Part shown: positions 8,478-16,890 of the stretch, in pieces
How positions within the stretch are numbered: the stretch's first letter is position 1
Layout of the letters: each line of letters starts with the position of its first letter
Source: Acuticoccus sp039034015
GTDB taxonomy: Bacteria > Pseudomonadota > Alphaproteobacteria > Rhizobiales > Amorphaceae
Direction of reading: 5' to 3'
Assembly (NCBI GenBank): GCA_039034015.1
Contig: JBCCBM010000008.1
Span: 62,001 to 126,000, forward strand
Length of the DNA: 64,000 nucleotides
Program-made: the position numbers and the translations under genes
Notes under the pieces: model-generated
Told to the model about the DNA's origin: nothing
Database searches by the model: none
The model's input: the letters and a program-made list of their open reading frames with translations, nothing else

Positions 8478-9343
8478 TGGTGGCCGAACCCAAAAAGCGC
8501 TTGGGGCGGGGTCTTTCCGCCTTGCTGGGCGACGTGGATGCTCCCGCCGGCGCCGCGCCCGAGCAAAAGAGCGTGCGCAGTGCTCCCATCGAAGCGCTGG
8601 TTCCAAACCCTTACAACCCGCGCTCCACCTTCCACGATGAGCCGCTGGATGAGCTGGCAGCATCCATCAAAAGCCACGGCATCATTGAGCCGCTGGTGGT
8701 GCGGCATGTGGATGATCACTACGAGATCATTGCCGGGGAGCGGCGGTGGCGGGCGGCGCAAAAAGCGGGCCTTCATGATGTGCCCATTGTGGTGCGGCAC
8801 GTGTCGGCGGGGGAGGCGCTCGAGCTTGCCATCATCGAGAATGTTCAGCGGGAGGGGCTGAACGCGGTGGAGGAGGCGGCCGGCTACAAGCGCCTGATGG
8901 ATGAGTTTGGCCACCGGCAGGAGGATCTTGCAAAGCTGATCGGCAAGAGCCGCAGCCATGTGGCGAACACGCTGCGCTTGTTGTCGTTGCCGCCTTCGAT
9001 CCGTGCGAGCGTCGCGGAGGGGGCGCTGTCGGCCGGGCACGCCCGCGCGTTGGTGGGGGTTGCGGGGGCCGAGGCGCTGGCGGATGAGGTGATCCGGCGG
9101 GGGCTCTCGGTCCGCGCGACGGAGGCGCTTGTGGCGGCGGCAACGGCCGAGAAAGAGGCGACCCGCCAACGGCGCGCGCCGGCGGAGAGCGCCGACACGC
9201 GGGCGCTCGCCAAGCGGCTCTCCACCCGGCTTGGCCTTGCGGTGGCGCTGTCGCACAAGGCGGATGACAGCGGCGTGTTGACAATCAAGTATTCGTCGCT
9301 CGATCAACTTGATGATGTTTGCAAGCGGCTTGGCGAGGCGTGA
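8477..9343 (+). CDS. parB: Chromosome partitioning protein ParB (Spo0J)
   Basis: CTPase DNA clamp that loads at parS and slides on DNA. It is 288 aa: an N-terminal ParA-stimulating tail rich in lysine and arginine (KKRLGRG), the ParB/sulfiredoxin domain with the CTP-binding GERRWRAAQKAG box at 88-99, a central helix-turn-helix (LAKLIGKSRSHVANTL) and a C-terminal dimer domain. The ATG at 8477 is chosen because it overlaps the parA stop and begins the conserved MVAEPKKRLGRGL. Confidence 0.96.
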   Translation: MVAEPKKRLGRGLSALLGDVDAPAGAAPEQKSVRSAPIEALVPNPYNPRSTFHDEPLDELAASIKSHGIIEPLVVRHVDDHYEIIAGERRWRAAQKAGLHDVPIVVRHVSAGEALELAIIENVQREGLNAVEEAAGYKRLMDEFGHRQEDLAKLIGKSRSHVANTLRLLSLPPSIRASVAEGALSAGHARALVGVAGAEALADEVIRRGLSVRATEALVAAATAEKEATRQRRAPAESADTRALAKRLSTRLGLAVALSHKADDSGVLTIKYSSLDQLDDVCKRLGEA

Positions 9344-9777
9344 AGGTTTTTGACTATCCGCCGCTGTGGCTGTTGGCCTTTATGGGGGTGGCCTATGGGT
9401 GGTCGCTCGCGTGGTCGTTTGACCTCACGGAGCTTGCCGTCACTGGTGGGCTTTTTATGGTATTGGCGCTCGGCGTGATGGTGTGGGCGGCGGTGACCCT
9501 CGCGCGGGCGAAAACCACTGTCATCCCCCACCGGGCGCCGGATGCTTTGGTAATATCGGGACCCTTTCGGTTCACGCGCAACCCGATTTACCTTGCAGAC
9601 CTTGCGTTTTTGTTTGGCTTTGCTTTGGCAGTCGAGCAACCCCTCGCAGCGTCGCTCTGTTTGCCGTTCTTTGTTGTGCTTGATCGTCGGTTTGCGGCAC
9701 CGGAGGAGCGGCGGCTCCACGCGGCATTCGGCGAAGACTTTGTGGCCTATGCCAACCGCGTGCGGCGGTGGCTTTAG
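9340..9777 (+). CDS. Isoprenylcysteine carboxylmethyltransferase / phospholipid methyltransferase family membrane protein
   Basis: It is 145 aa with two or three N-terminal hydrophobic helices and the C-terminal family signature PFRFTRNPIYLADLA with a later PEERRLHAAFGEDF, typical of bacterial ICMT/PEMT-like SAM methyltransferases embedded in membrane. The substrate cannot be told from sequence. GTG start in a 4 bp overlap with the parB stop, so it is probably the distal gene of the rsmG-parAB operon. Confidence 0.8.
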   Translation: MKVFDYPPLWLLAFMGVAYGWSLAWSFDLTELAVTGGLFMVLALGVMVWAAVTLARAKTTVIPHRAPDALVISGPFRFTRNPIYLADLAFLFGFALAVEQPLAASLCLPFFVVLDRRFAAPEERRLHAAFGEDFVAYANRVRRWL

Positions 9778-9824
9778 CGCGGCGGGGGCGGTAGACCTTT
9801 GGGCGGCGTGTGCGGAGTGCGGTG

Positions 9825-11168
9825 ATGGCGAAAAAGTATTTTGGCACCGATGGGATCAGGGGCCGGGCCAACGGTGCGGTGATGACGCCTGAGGTTGCCA
9901 TGCGCGTTGGGATGGCAACGGGGCTTTCGCTGAAAAAGGCGGACGGGCGCCAGCGCATCGTCGTCGGCAAGGACACGCGCCTTTCGGGCTATATGATTGA
10001 AACGGCGCTGGTGGCAGGGTTCACGGCGGTGGGAGCGGATGTGTTCCTGCTGGGGCCGATGCCGACGCCCGCGGTCGCGATGCTGACCCGCTCGCTCCGG
10101 GCCGATGTTGGGGTAATGATCTCCGCCTCCCACAACGCGTTCGACGACAATGGGATCAAGATCTTTGATTCCAACGGGTTCAAGCTGTCCGACGCGGCGG
10201 AGGCCTCCATCGAGGCGATGTTGGATGCCGACCTTTCGGATCGCTTAGTGTCGGGCGCCGACATTGGGCGGGCCAAGCGCGTTGAGGGCGATCGCGTGCG
10301 CTATGTGGAGTTTGCCAAGCGCACCTTCCCGCGCACGCTGTCGCTGGATGGGCTGCGCGTGGTGATCGACTGTGCCAACGGGGCCGCTTACCGCGTGGCG
10401 CCCGATGCGCTGTGGGAGCTTGGGGCGGAGGTCGTGCCGCTGGGGGTGGAGCCCGATGGGCTCAACATCAACCGCGATTGCGGGTCCACCAGCCTGGGGG
10501 CGGTGCGCGCAAAGGTGCTTGAGGTCCGCGCTGACATTGGCATCGCGCTTGATGGGGATGCGGACCGCGTCATCATCATCGACGAAAAGGGCAAGGTGGT
10601 CGATGGTGATCAGCTGTTGAGCGTGATTGCCGCGTCCTGGTTGCGTTCGGAGCGGCTGAAGAGTGCGACTGTTGTGGCGACTGTCATGTCGAACCTTGGG
10701 ATGGAGCGGTATCTTGAAAGTATTGGGATCACGCTGAAGCGCACCAAGGTTGGTGATCGCCATGTCATGGAAGAGATGCGGCGGGGTGGCTATAATATTG
10801 GCGGCGAACAGTCGGGCCACATTATTTTGACGGACTATACCACCACCGGTGATGGGCTGTTGGCGGCGCTGGAATTGTTGTCGGTGGTGGCGCAGTCGGG
10901 CAAGCGTGTGTCAGAAATTTGCCACCGGTTTGAGCCTGTGCCGCAAATCTTGAAGAATGTGCGCTTCAACGGGGGGGCGCCGCTGGATGCGGCCCCGGTG
11001 AATGAGGCGATTGCGGATGCGAAGGTGACGCTGGGCGCCTCGGGCCGCGTGGTCGTGCGCCCCTCCGGGACCGAGCCACTTATTCGGATTATGGCGGAGG
11101 GGGATGATGCGATGCTCGTCCGCTCTGTCGTGAACGAGATTGCCGACGCGGTGGTGGCGAACGGTTAG
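9825..11168 (+). CDS. glmM: Phosphoglucosamine mutase
   Basis: Converts glucosamine-6-phosphate to glucosamine-1-phosphate for UDP-GlcNAc, hence peptidoglycan and LPS. It is 447 aa, with N-terminal KYFGTDGIRGRAN, active-site phosphoserine S102 in ISASHN, metal loop DGDADR and phosphate-binding RPSGTEPLIR near the C terminus. The ATG at 9825 has GGAG about 8 bases upstream. Its stop codon touches a hairpin-forming repeat that fills the gap to the convergent tag gene. Confidence 0.96.
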   Translation: MAKKYFGTDGIRGRANGAVMTPEVAMRVGMATGLSLKKADGRQRIVVGKDTRLSGYMIETALVAGFTAVGADVFLLGPMPTPAVAMLTRSLRADVGVMISASHNAFDDNGIKIFDSNGFKLSDAAEASIEAMLDADLSDRLVSGADIGRAKRVEGDRVRYVEFAKRTFPRTLSLDGLRVVIDCANGAAYRVAPDALWELGAEVVPLGVEPDGLNINRDCGSTSLGAVRAKVLEVRADIGIALDGDADRVIIIDEKGKVVDGDQLLSVIAASWLRSERLKSATVVATVMSNLGMERYLESIGITLKRTKVGDRHVMEEMRRGGYNIGGEQSGHIILTDYTTTGDGLLAALELLSVVAQSGKRVSEICHRFEPVPQILKNVRFNGGAPLDAAPVNEAIADAKVTLGASGRVVVRPSGTEPLIRIMAEGDDAMLVRSVVNEIADAVVANG

Positions 11169-11234
11169 CGCATCCTGCGCCCGGTTGGGCGCAGACACGA
11201 TGCGCGCACCTCTGATTTGCGAAAAACGCTCTAG
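11166..11234. repeat. Intergenic palindromic repeat, copy A (possible two-way terminator)
   Basis: The sequence folds as a nested hairpin: outer arms GCGCATC (11168-11174) and GATGCGC (11199-11205), inner arms CTGCGCCC (11175-11182) and GGGCGCAG (11187-11194) around a GGTT loop. The element continues to AAAACGCTC and overlaps the stop codons of both glmM (11166-11168) and tag (11231-11233). A related copy in the opposite orientation lies at 21557-21665. Confidence 0.75.
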
Positions 11235-11863
11235 GTTGGGCGGATGAAGGCGGCGCGGTCGGCGGTCACCGCATCGCGGATCGCGCAGCCGGCAAAGTGA
11301 TGGTTGACGAGGCCCGCGGCCTGGAACATTGCGGTGACCGTCGTGGGGCCCACAAAGCGAAAGCCTCGCTTTTTCAAGTCTTTTGAGAGGGCCGTTGCCT
11401 CCTCCAGGATGGAGAGGGACGCAAGGTCGTCCATGGTTTCTGGCGCCGCCCGTTCGGCTGGCTCGTGACGCCAAATGTGGGCGGCAAGGCTCCCCACATC
11501 ATCGCGCAGGCGGCGGGTTGCCTTGGCGTTGTTGATCGCGGCCTCAATCTTTCCCCTGTGGCGCACGATGCCGGCATCCGCGAGGAGCCGGGCAACGTCG
11601 GCCTCGCCAAACTCGGCCACTTTTTCGATGTCGAAGCCGGCGAAGGCGGTTCGGAAATTGTCGCGCTTGCGCAAGATTGTGAGCCAGGAGAGGCCGGACT
11701 GAAAACCTTCCAGGCAGATTTTTTCAAACAGGCGCGTGTCGTCACCCACCGGGCGGCCCCATTCGGTGTCGTGATAGGCGATGTAGTCGGGCAGGGTGCC
11801 GCACCAGAAACAGCGGGGAATGCCGTCGTCGCCGACGATGATGGGGCCGTTTCCGTCGGGCAT
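11231..11863 (-). CDS. tag: DNA-3-methyladenine glycosylase I
   Basis: Excises 3-methyladenine from alkylated DNA. It is 210 aa, with the family N-terminal block containing a CFWCG cysteine pair and YHDTEWGRP, and the helical core ICLEGFQSGLSWLTIL. The ATG at 11863 gives MPDGNGP; an upstream in-frame start (11929) adds 22 unconserved residues. It converges on glmM across the repeat element. Confidence 0.93.
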   Translation of the reverse strand: MPDGNGPIIVGDDGIPRCFWCGTLPDYIAYHDTEWGRPVGDDTRLFEKICLEGFQSGLSWLTILRKRDNFRTAFAGFDIEKVAEFGEADVARLLADAGIVRHRGKIEAAINNAKATRRLRDDVGSLAAHIWRHEPAERAAPETMDDLASLSILEEATALSKDLKKRGFRFVGPTTVTAMFQAAGLVNHHFAGCAIRDAVTADRAAFIRPT

Positions 11864-12001
11864 GGATCGTCTTTTTTGTGTGGCGGCGAAACATCGGGCG
11901 CGGGGAGGGCGCGCCACAGGGTTAACCAATAGTTACCAAAGTGCATTCCCTGGGGGGAGGGGGCGGGGCACACTCTCACGGTCGGAACCCGAGGGGGGCC
12001 T

Positions 12002-12706
12002 ATGTTGCGCCGCGTGATCGTTGCTGTTTTGAGCTTCGTCGTTGCAAGCGCTGCCGTGTTGATGGCGCAGGCGAGCGACCGCTTGCCCGCCCAGGCGGTG
12101 AAATCGGGCTTTTTTCGCACCGTGTTTGGCCTGGAGTACGGCGCCCACGCGGACGCGCACCGGGTGAAACGTTTTGTGGGACCGGTGCGGTTTCATGTGA
12201 GCGATCGCTCCGGTTTTTCGCGCGGGGCGGCGGCAGAGGCCTTTGTGCGGGCGTTGCCGAAGCGGATCCACTTTTTGCGAGCAGGGCTTGTGGCGCAGCC
12301 GGCGGAGGCGAATTTTCGGCTGATCATCGTGCGCCGGGCGGACTTTGCCGGCGTTGTGGAGCGGGAATTGAAGGCCGACGCGCTCGCCATGAATGCGCGC
12401 TGCCTGGTGGGGGTTGTGACGGACCGCGGGCGCATTGTGCAGTCGGTCGCGGTCATCATCGGCGATGATGATTATTTGTTTGAGCGGTGCCTGGTGGAAG
12501 AGACGCTCCAGGGGCTCGGGCCGATGAACGATGACCCGTCGCTTTATGCGAGCGTCTTCAACGACACGTCGCGCCACACGACGTTCACCGCCTTTGACGC
12601 TGCGCTTCTTAATGTTTTGTACCACCCGGCCATTGCGCCGGGTATGAGCCGGATTGAGGCGGCGCGCGCACTTCCTGCCGCGCTACGGGACCTTGGGCAC
12701 CGCTGA
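12002..12706 (+). CDS. Exported DUF2927 family protein
   Basis: It is 234 aa with an N-terminal signal peptide (hydrophobic 5-22, cleavage near AQA-S). The body matches the DUF2927 family, with the conserved C-terminal block FNDTSRHTTFTAFDAALLN and YHPAIAPGMS. Such proteins are predicted periplasmic and of unknown function in alphaproteobacteria. Its last 24 bp overlap the end of the convergent xthA. Confidence 0.8.
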   Translation: MLRRVIVAVLSFVVASAAVLMAQASDRLPAQAVKSGFFRTVFGLEYGAHADAHRVKRFVGPVRFHVSDRSGFSRGAAAEAFVRALPKRIHFLRAGLVAQPAEANFRLIIVRRADFAGVVERELKADALAMNARCLVGVVTDRGRIVQSVAVIIGDDDYLFERCLVEETLQGLGPMNDDPSLYASVFNDTSRHTTFTAFDAALLNVLYHPAIAPGMSRIEAARALPAALRDLGHR

Positions 12707-13504
12707 GGGCGCAACTGTCGCAATGAGGGGGACGTGGTCGGACGCCTTTTCCCACCCGCGCGCCTCGGTGAGGATGGTGACACTGACCCGGTCGGCCACC
12801 GGTGGGGAGGCCCAGATGTGGTCGAGCCGCCGGCCGCGGTTGGAGCCTGGCCAGGTTTTGTTGCGATAGCTCCACCAGGTGTAAATTTTTTCGGGCGGCG
12901 GGCGATCGCGCCGCACAATGTCCACCCAATGGCCGGAGGCTTGGGCAACGTTGAGCCGCTCGGTCTCTTGGGGCGTGTGGCTCACCACGTCCACCAGCTG
13001 TTTGTGGGACCAGACGTCGTCCTCGTGGGGGGCAACGTTAAAATCGCCGGTCATGAGGGCGGGTTCGGCGGCCTCGGTGGCGCCCCAGGTGGCCATGGCG
13101 TCCAGAAAGCGGAGTTTTTCGTCGAATTTTTGGTTGATGGTGCGGTCGGGCTCATCCCCGCCGGAGGGCACATAAAGGCTGTGGAGGCGGATGGGGCCGC
13201 CGTGGTCGACGATGGCGCTCACGTGGCGCGGGTGGTCGATCTCGGCGACGACTTCCGCACGGGGGGCGTCGAGGGGGTGTTTTGAGACGATGGCGACGCC
13301 GTGGTGGCCGCCGCGACCGTTGAGGGCAAAGTGTTTGTAGCCGCGTCGCGTAAAATGTTTTTTGGGAAAGACGGCGTTGTCGCACCGGGTTTCTTGGAGG
13401 CAGATGACGTCGGGCTTCACCTTGCGGATCATCTTGGACAACAGGTCGAGCCGGGCGCGGACGGAGTTGATGTTCCAGGTGACGACGGTGAGTGGGGCGC
13501 TCAT
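12683..13504 (-). CDS. xthA: Exodeoxyribonuclease III / AP endonuclease
   Basis: Mg-dependent 3'-5' exonuclease and apurinic endonuclease of base-excision repair. It is 273 aa of the EEP fold: WNINSVRARL, CLQETR (catalytic Glu), GDFNVAPHEDDVW (Asp/Asn pair) and the C-terminal SDHVPL (Asp-His). Its start overlaps the upstream CitE-like gene by 4 bp. It sits close to another base-excision gene, tag, though on a separate transcript. Confidence 0.94.
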   Translation of the reverse strand: MSAPLTVVTWNINSVRARLDLLSKMIRKVKPDVICLQETRCDNAVFPKKHFTRRGYKHFALNGRGGHHGVAIVSKHPLDAPRAEVVAEIDHPRHVSAIVDHGGPIRLHSLYVPSGGDEPDRTINQKFDEKLRFLDAMATWGATEAAEPALMTGDFNVAPHEDDVWSHKQLVDVVSHTPQETERLNVAQASGHWVDIVRRDRPPPEKIYTWWSYRNKTWPGSNRGRRLDHIWASPPVADRVSVTILTEARGWEKASDHVPLIATVAPSAVPKVP

Positions 13505-14373
13505 TCGTCCACCAATTCATCGTCTTGGGTGGCGGTTTCGCCCCGCTCGCCGATGAGGCGCACTTTTTCCAGGAGCTTTTCGGCCGCGCGGGCGTGCAGT
13601 TGTTCCACCATGCGGCCGTTGAGGGTGGCGACGCTCTTGCCCTCGCCTTCGGCCTTTTTCATGGCGGCGATGATGCGTTCGGCGCGTTTATAGTCGGCGA
13701 CGGTGGGGGTGAAGATGCGGTTCACCTCCTCAATCTGGTGCGGGTGGATGATGGTTTTGCCGGCCATGCCCATGCCCCGCGCCTGCATCGCCTCCTGCTT
13801 GAGGCGCTTTAAATCTTTGAAATTGTTGACGACACCGTCGATCACATCCACGCCATGGGCAGCGCCCGCGAGGACAAGTTGCTGCATGGCCATGCGCAGC
13901 GGCATGCGCCCGCCGCCGGGAGTGATGCCAAGCTCGGCGCAAAGGTCGTTGGTGCCGAAGATGAGCGCGGCGGGGCCGGTGCCGGCGGCCGCCTCGGCAA
14001 TGGGGCGCGCGTCGAGGACACCGCGGGCGGTCTCAATCATCGGCCAGACGGTGTGGCCGGTGCGGGTGGCAAGGCGCGTCACCTCCATGGCCGACTTTGT
14101 TTTGGGCAGGACGATGGCGTGGAAATTTTTGGCGCGGGCGGCGGTGAGGTCTTTGAAATGCCACGCGGTTTCGGGGCTGTTGACGCGCAGCGCCACCTCG
14201 CGGTCAAAGCGCGGGAGGGTGCGCAGATTGTCGCGCGCGATGTCCTTTTTGTCGGGGGCGACGGCGTCTTCCAGGTCAATGATGAGGGCGTCCGCGGGGA
14301 GCGTCAGCGCCTTTTCCAGGGCGCGGCGGTTGTCGGCGGGGACGTAGAGGACAGTGCGGCGCAGCTTTGTCAT
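13501..14373 (-). CDS. HpcH/HpaI aldolase / citrate lyase beta-subunit (CitE) family protein
   Basis: It is 290 aa, a TIM-barrel CitE-like lyase that acts on CoA thioesters of the malyl, citramalyl or beta-methylmalyl type. Visible are the N-terminal RTVLYVPADN (CoA/phosphate site), LIIDLEDAV (metal/acid ligands), ALRVNSPET and LIFGTNDLCAELG. The exact substrate is not determinable; malyl-CoA lyase or (3S)-malyl-CoA thioesterase are the best guesses. It is followed by xthA with a 4 bp overlap. Confidence 0.82.
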   Translation of the reverse strand: MTKLRRTVLYVPADNRRALEKALTLPADALIIDLEDAVAPDKKDIARDNLRTLPRFDREVALRVNSPETAWHFKDLTAARAKNFHAIVLPKTKSAMEVTRLATRTGHTVWPMIETARGVLDARPIAEAAAGTGPAALIFGTNDLCAELGITPGGGRMPLRMAMQQLVLAGAAHGVDVIDGVVNNFKDLKRLKQEAMQARGMGMAGKTIIHPHQIEEVNRIFTPTVADYKRAERIIAAMKKAEGEGKSVATLNGRMVEQLHARAAEKLLEKVRLIGERGETATQDDELVDE

Positions 14374-14461
14374 GGTGCTTTAAGGTTTAAAGAAGCGGCG
14401 TGGGATTATCCATCGCGTGATCGATGGTTGGGTTACCGGCGGGTGTCGGGCGGGGGCTTGG

Positions 14462-15214
14462 TTGGCGACAATTGTGGCAATTTCGTCCTTCGTGATGCGC
14501 GGGACGGTGGGCCTTCGGCCAATTTTATTTGCGCTGGAGCGGCGGGGACACACGGTGGTTGCGGTGCCAACGGTGCTTTTGCCGTGGCACCCGGGGCTTG
14601 GCCAGTCGACGCGCACGGTGCCGGGCGCGCTGGGCGCTCAGCTTTCTGAGATTGCGGCGCGCGTGCGGCCCGATGGCATCCTGACCGGGTATTTTGCGAG
14701 CGCGGAGGATGTTGCGGCGGCGGCGCGCTTCATTGACGCTGCGCGGGGGGACGCGCCGGTGTTGGTGGACCCTGTGAGCGCGGATGCGGGCGGGCCCTAT
14801 GTGCCGGAGCCGGTGCGCGATGCGCTTTTCCAGACGCTGATCCCCCGGGCGAGCGTTCTGACGCCCAACCGGGCCGAGGCGGCGCTGTTTGGCCTTGGCT
14901 CAGGCGCGCAGGCGGTGGTGGTGACATCGGCGCAGGAGCGCGAGGGGACGCTCACCTCTCGTCTCGTGGCGGGCGGAAAGGCATGCGCATTTTCCCACGC
15001 CAAGGCGGCCTCTGCGCCCAATGGGACGGGGGATTTGTCGGCAGCGCTCATCTTGGCGGGGCTTGTGGAGGGGCAAACCCTTGCCGATGCGACCCATGAT
15101 GCGCTGGCGGCAACGGTTGCAGTGGTGGACGCGTCCGACGGGCCGGACCTTGCGCTGGGCGCGGCGCAGGACGCGTTGGTGGCGCCGCCGCGGGGGCGGG
15201 TGACGCGGCGTTAG
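14462..15214 (+). CDS. pdxY: Pyridoxal kinase (PdxY/PdxK-like, ribokinase fold)
   Basis: ATP-dependent phosphorylation of pyridoxal (B6 salvage). It is about 250 aa, with N-terminal VAISSFVMRGTVGLRPILF matching pyridoxal kinases (substrate site), LTPNRAEA in the middle and the catalytic NGTGDLSAALILAG loop. The start is uncertain: TTG at 14462 (after GGGCGGGGGC) gives MATIVAISS and is preferred; GTG 14417 or GTG 14474 are alternatives. De novo B6 genes pdxA-pdxJ are elsewhere in the window. It ends 3 bp before the convergent L,D-transpeptidase. Confidence 0.85.
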   Translation: MATIVAISSFVMRGTVGLRPILFALERRGHTVVAVPTVLLPWHPGLGQSTRTVPGALGAQLSEIAARVRPDGILTGYFASAEDVAAAARFIDAARGDAPVLVDPVSADAGGPYVPEPVRDALFQTLIPRASVLTPNRAEAALFGLGSGAQAVVVTSAQEREGTLTSRLVAGGKACAFSHAKAASAPNGTGDLSAALILAGLVEGQTLADATHDALAATVAVVDASDGPDLALGAAQDALVAPPRGRVTRR

Positions 15215-15217
15215 CGC

Positions 15218-15934
15218 TCACATCGCGCTGATGGCGGCGATGAGGCCGTTGCGGTCACTGTTGGGCCCCAGCACGATCACGCGGGTGCCGAGCGTGGCGC
15301 GGGCGTAAAGGTCTTGGACATCCTCGTTCAGCATTCGGATGCAGCCGGAGGAGACGGCGTAGCCGATGGTGTGGTCCTCGGTGGTGCCGTGGATGCGGTA
15401 GAGCGTGGAGCCGAGGTAGAGCGCGGCGGCGCCCATGGGGTTTTGTGGGCCGCCGGGCATGAAGGTGGGGAGTTCGGGCTGGCGCTCCAGCATTTCGGGC
15501 GGGGGCGTCCAGTCGGGCCACTCGGCCTTGCGGGTGACGCGCTCCACGCCCGCCCAGGTGAAGCCGGTGCGGCCAACGCCGATGCCGTAGCGGATGGCGG
15601 TGCCATCGCCGAGGGTGAAGTAAAGATGGCGGGACAGGGTGTCGACCACGATGGTGCCCGCGGGCTCGGCGGACATGAAACGCACATGGGCGCGGGCGTA
15701 GTGCATGCGGTGGCGCTCGGCCATTTCGGCGCGGGAGGCTTTGATGGTGCGCCACTTTTGCTCCCCCACATCGAAGAATTTGCGGGATGGGCGGTGCGGC
15801 TCGGGCGTCTTGGCGAAGGACGGGCGGTAGGCGAAGGTCTCGCCGGTCGATGGGTCCACGAGCTCGACGGGGCCGGCCATGGCGTCCATGGCGAGGAGGG
15901 CCATCACGATGACGGCGAGGAGGGTTGTGCGCAT
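15218..15934 (-). CDS. L,D-transpeptidase (YkuD domain)
   Basis: Exported peptidoglycan cross-linking (3-3) or protein-anchoring enzyme. It is 238 aa, with a signal peptide (residues 1-20, AMA-G cleavage) and a YkuD domain from about residue 93 with catalytic H182 (IHGTTEDHTIG) and C198 (SSGCIRM). The N-terminal HRPSRKFFDV-like region is common in alphaproteobacterial LDTs. The ATG at 15934 is chosen because it begins the signal peptide. A TTAA-N7-TTAA box lies 45 bp upstream. Confidence 0.92.
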   Translation of the reverse strand: MRTTLLAVIVMALLAMDAMAGPVELVDPSTGETFAYRPSFAKTPEPHRPSRKFFDVGEQKWRTIKASRAEMAERHRMHYARAHVRFMSAEPAGTIVVDTLSRHLYFTLGDGTAIRYGIGVGRTGFTWAGVERVTRKAEWPDWTPPPEMLERQPELPTFMPGGPQNPMGAAALYLGSTLYRIHGTTEDHTIGYAVSSGCIRMLNEDVQDLYARATLGTRVIVLGPNSDRNGLIAAISAM

Positions 15935-15978
15935 GAAAAAGCCTCCGATCCCGGTGAATGAGGGGTAAAGGCTGTTGG

Positions 15979-15993
15979 TTAACGCGGCTTTAA
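15979..15993. promoter_or_regulatory. Possible CtrA binding site (TTAA-N7-TTAA)
   Basis: A perfect TTAA-N7-TTAA match between the divergent L,D-transpeptidase gene (start 15934, minus) and the alpha/beta hydrolase gene (start 16004, plus). This is the core CtrA recognition sequence in Caulobacter and Rhizobiales. The second half overlaps the hydrolase ribosome binding site (AAGGAGG at 15992-15998), so binding would most naturally affect the transpeptidase promoter or occlude the hydrolase transcript. One site alone is weak evidence. Confidence 0.4.
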
Positions 15994-16003
15994 GGAGGGT
16001 TTG

Positions 16004-16762
16004 ATGATCCCACTTCCGCACAAAGTTCGCGGCAGGGCGGGGCCGCTGGTGGTGTTGTTGCACGGGTTTGCGGGCGACAAGGAGGGGTGGACGGCGCTCT
16101 TTGGTCCGCTCTCCAAAGTGCGGCGGACGGTTGTGATGGATCTGCCCGGCCATGGGGCGGCCGTGCCGTGGGCGCCTGTGCCGGACGCCAAGGCCATGGC
16201 GGATGCGGTGATTGCGAGCCTTGATGCGATGGGGATCGCGCGGGCAGCCCTTGTGGGGCATTCGCTGGGCGGGGCGGTGGCGGCGCTGGTGGGTCTGTTG
16301 CGGCCTGACCTTGTGGCGCGGCTTATCCTGCTGGCGCCCGGGGGGTTTGGGCCGGAGATGAACGCGCGGCTGTTGCGCCATTTTGCGGTGGCGCGGGATG
16401 GGGCCGCGTTGCGCGCGCCGTTAGAAGGGCTTTTTGCGCCCACCGCTGCGCTGCCCGCGGGGCTTTTGGAGGGCATGGTGGCGGCGCGCGAGGATGATGC
16501 GCTGGCCGCGTCCCACGCGGCAATTGTGGGTGTGATCACCAAGGGGGACGGGCAGGGGACGTTGCCGCTGGCAAAGCTGGCGGCCCAGCCGTTTCCGGTG
16601 ACGCTGGTGTGGGGCGAGGATGACGGGATTTTGCCCGTGCGGCAGGCGCATGGGGCGCCGGCAGTGTTTGCGCGGCACATTTTGCCGGGCGTTGGGCACA
16701 TGCCTCATCTTGAGGCGCCGGCGCTGACCAAGGAGATTTTGGTGAAAACGTTGGGTGTGTGA
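16004..16762 (+). CDS. Alpha/beta hydrolase
   Basis: It is 252 aa with a complete alpha/beta hydrolase fold: oxyanion HGFAGDKEGW, strand DLPGHGAA, nucleophile elbow GHSLGG, acid in WGEDDGILP and the catalytic His in GVGHMPHLE. The sequence resembles the C-terminal hydrolase domain found on some acetoin dehydrogenase E2 proteins, but no lipoyl domain is present and the substrate is unknown. The ATG at 16004 has a strong AAGGAGG at 15992-15998, so it is preferred over the TTG at 16001. Confidence 0.85.
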   Translation: MIPLPHKVRGRAGPLVVLLHGFAGDKEGWTALFGPLSKVRRTVVMDLPGHGAAVPWAPVPDAKAMADAVIASLDAMGIARAALVGHSLGGAVAALVGLLRPDLVARLILLAPGGFGPEMNARLLRHFAVARDGAALRAPLEGLFAPTAALPAGLLEGMVAAREDDALAASHAAIVGVITKGDGQGTLPLAKLAAQPFPVTLVWGEDDGILPVRQAHGAPAVFARHILPGVGHMPHLEAPALTKEILVKTLGV

Positions 16763-16774
16763 TGGGCGTTGCTG

Positions 16775-16807
16775 CTTCGCCACAGTTTTGATTGTGGCAA
16801 GGCGAAG
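16775..16807. terminator. Hairpin after the alpha/beta hydrolase gene
   Basis: Inverted repeat with arms CTTCGCC (16775-16781) and GGCGAAG (16801-16807), and an alternative inner pairing CCACA/TGTGG. It starts 12 bp past the hydrolase stop. The U-run is short, so a terminator role is tentative. Confidence 0.4.
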
Positions 16808-16890
16808 GCGGCAAGTTTGGGTGTTTTGGTTTTGCTGTGCGCGGAAGGGGCGTGTCAGCTCGTCACCAAGGTTTATTTAAGGTGGCGATT

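Noticed and set aside
11922..11936. TTAA-N7-TTAC upstream of the DUF2927 gene as a CtrA box
   Set aside because: One mismatch and no supporting second site; kept only as a comment to the perfect match at 15979.
14378..14392. CTTTAA-GGT-TTAAAG palindrome upstream of the CitE-like gene
   Set aside because: Short, AT-only arms next to the start codon; no matching regulator motif recognised.
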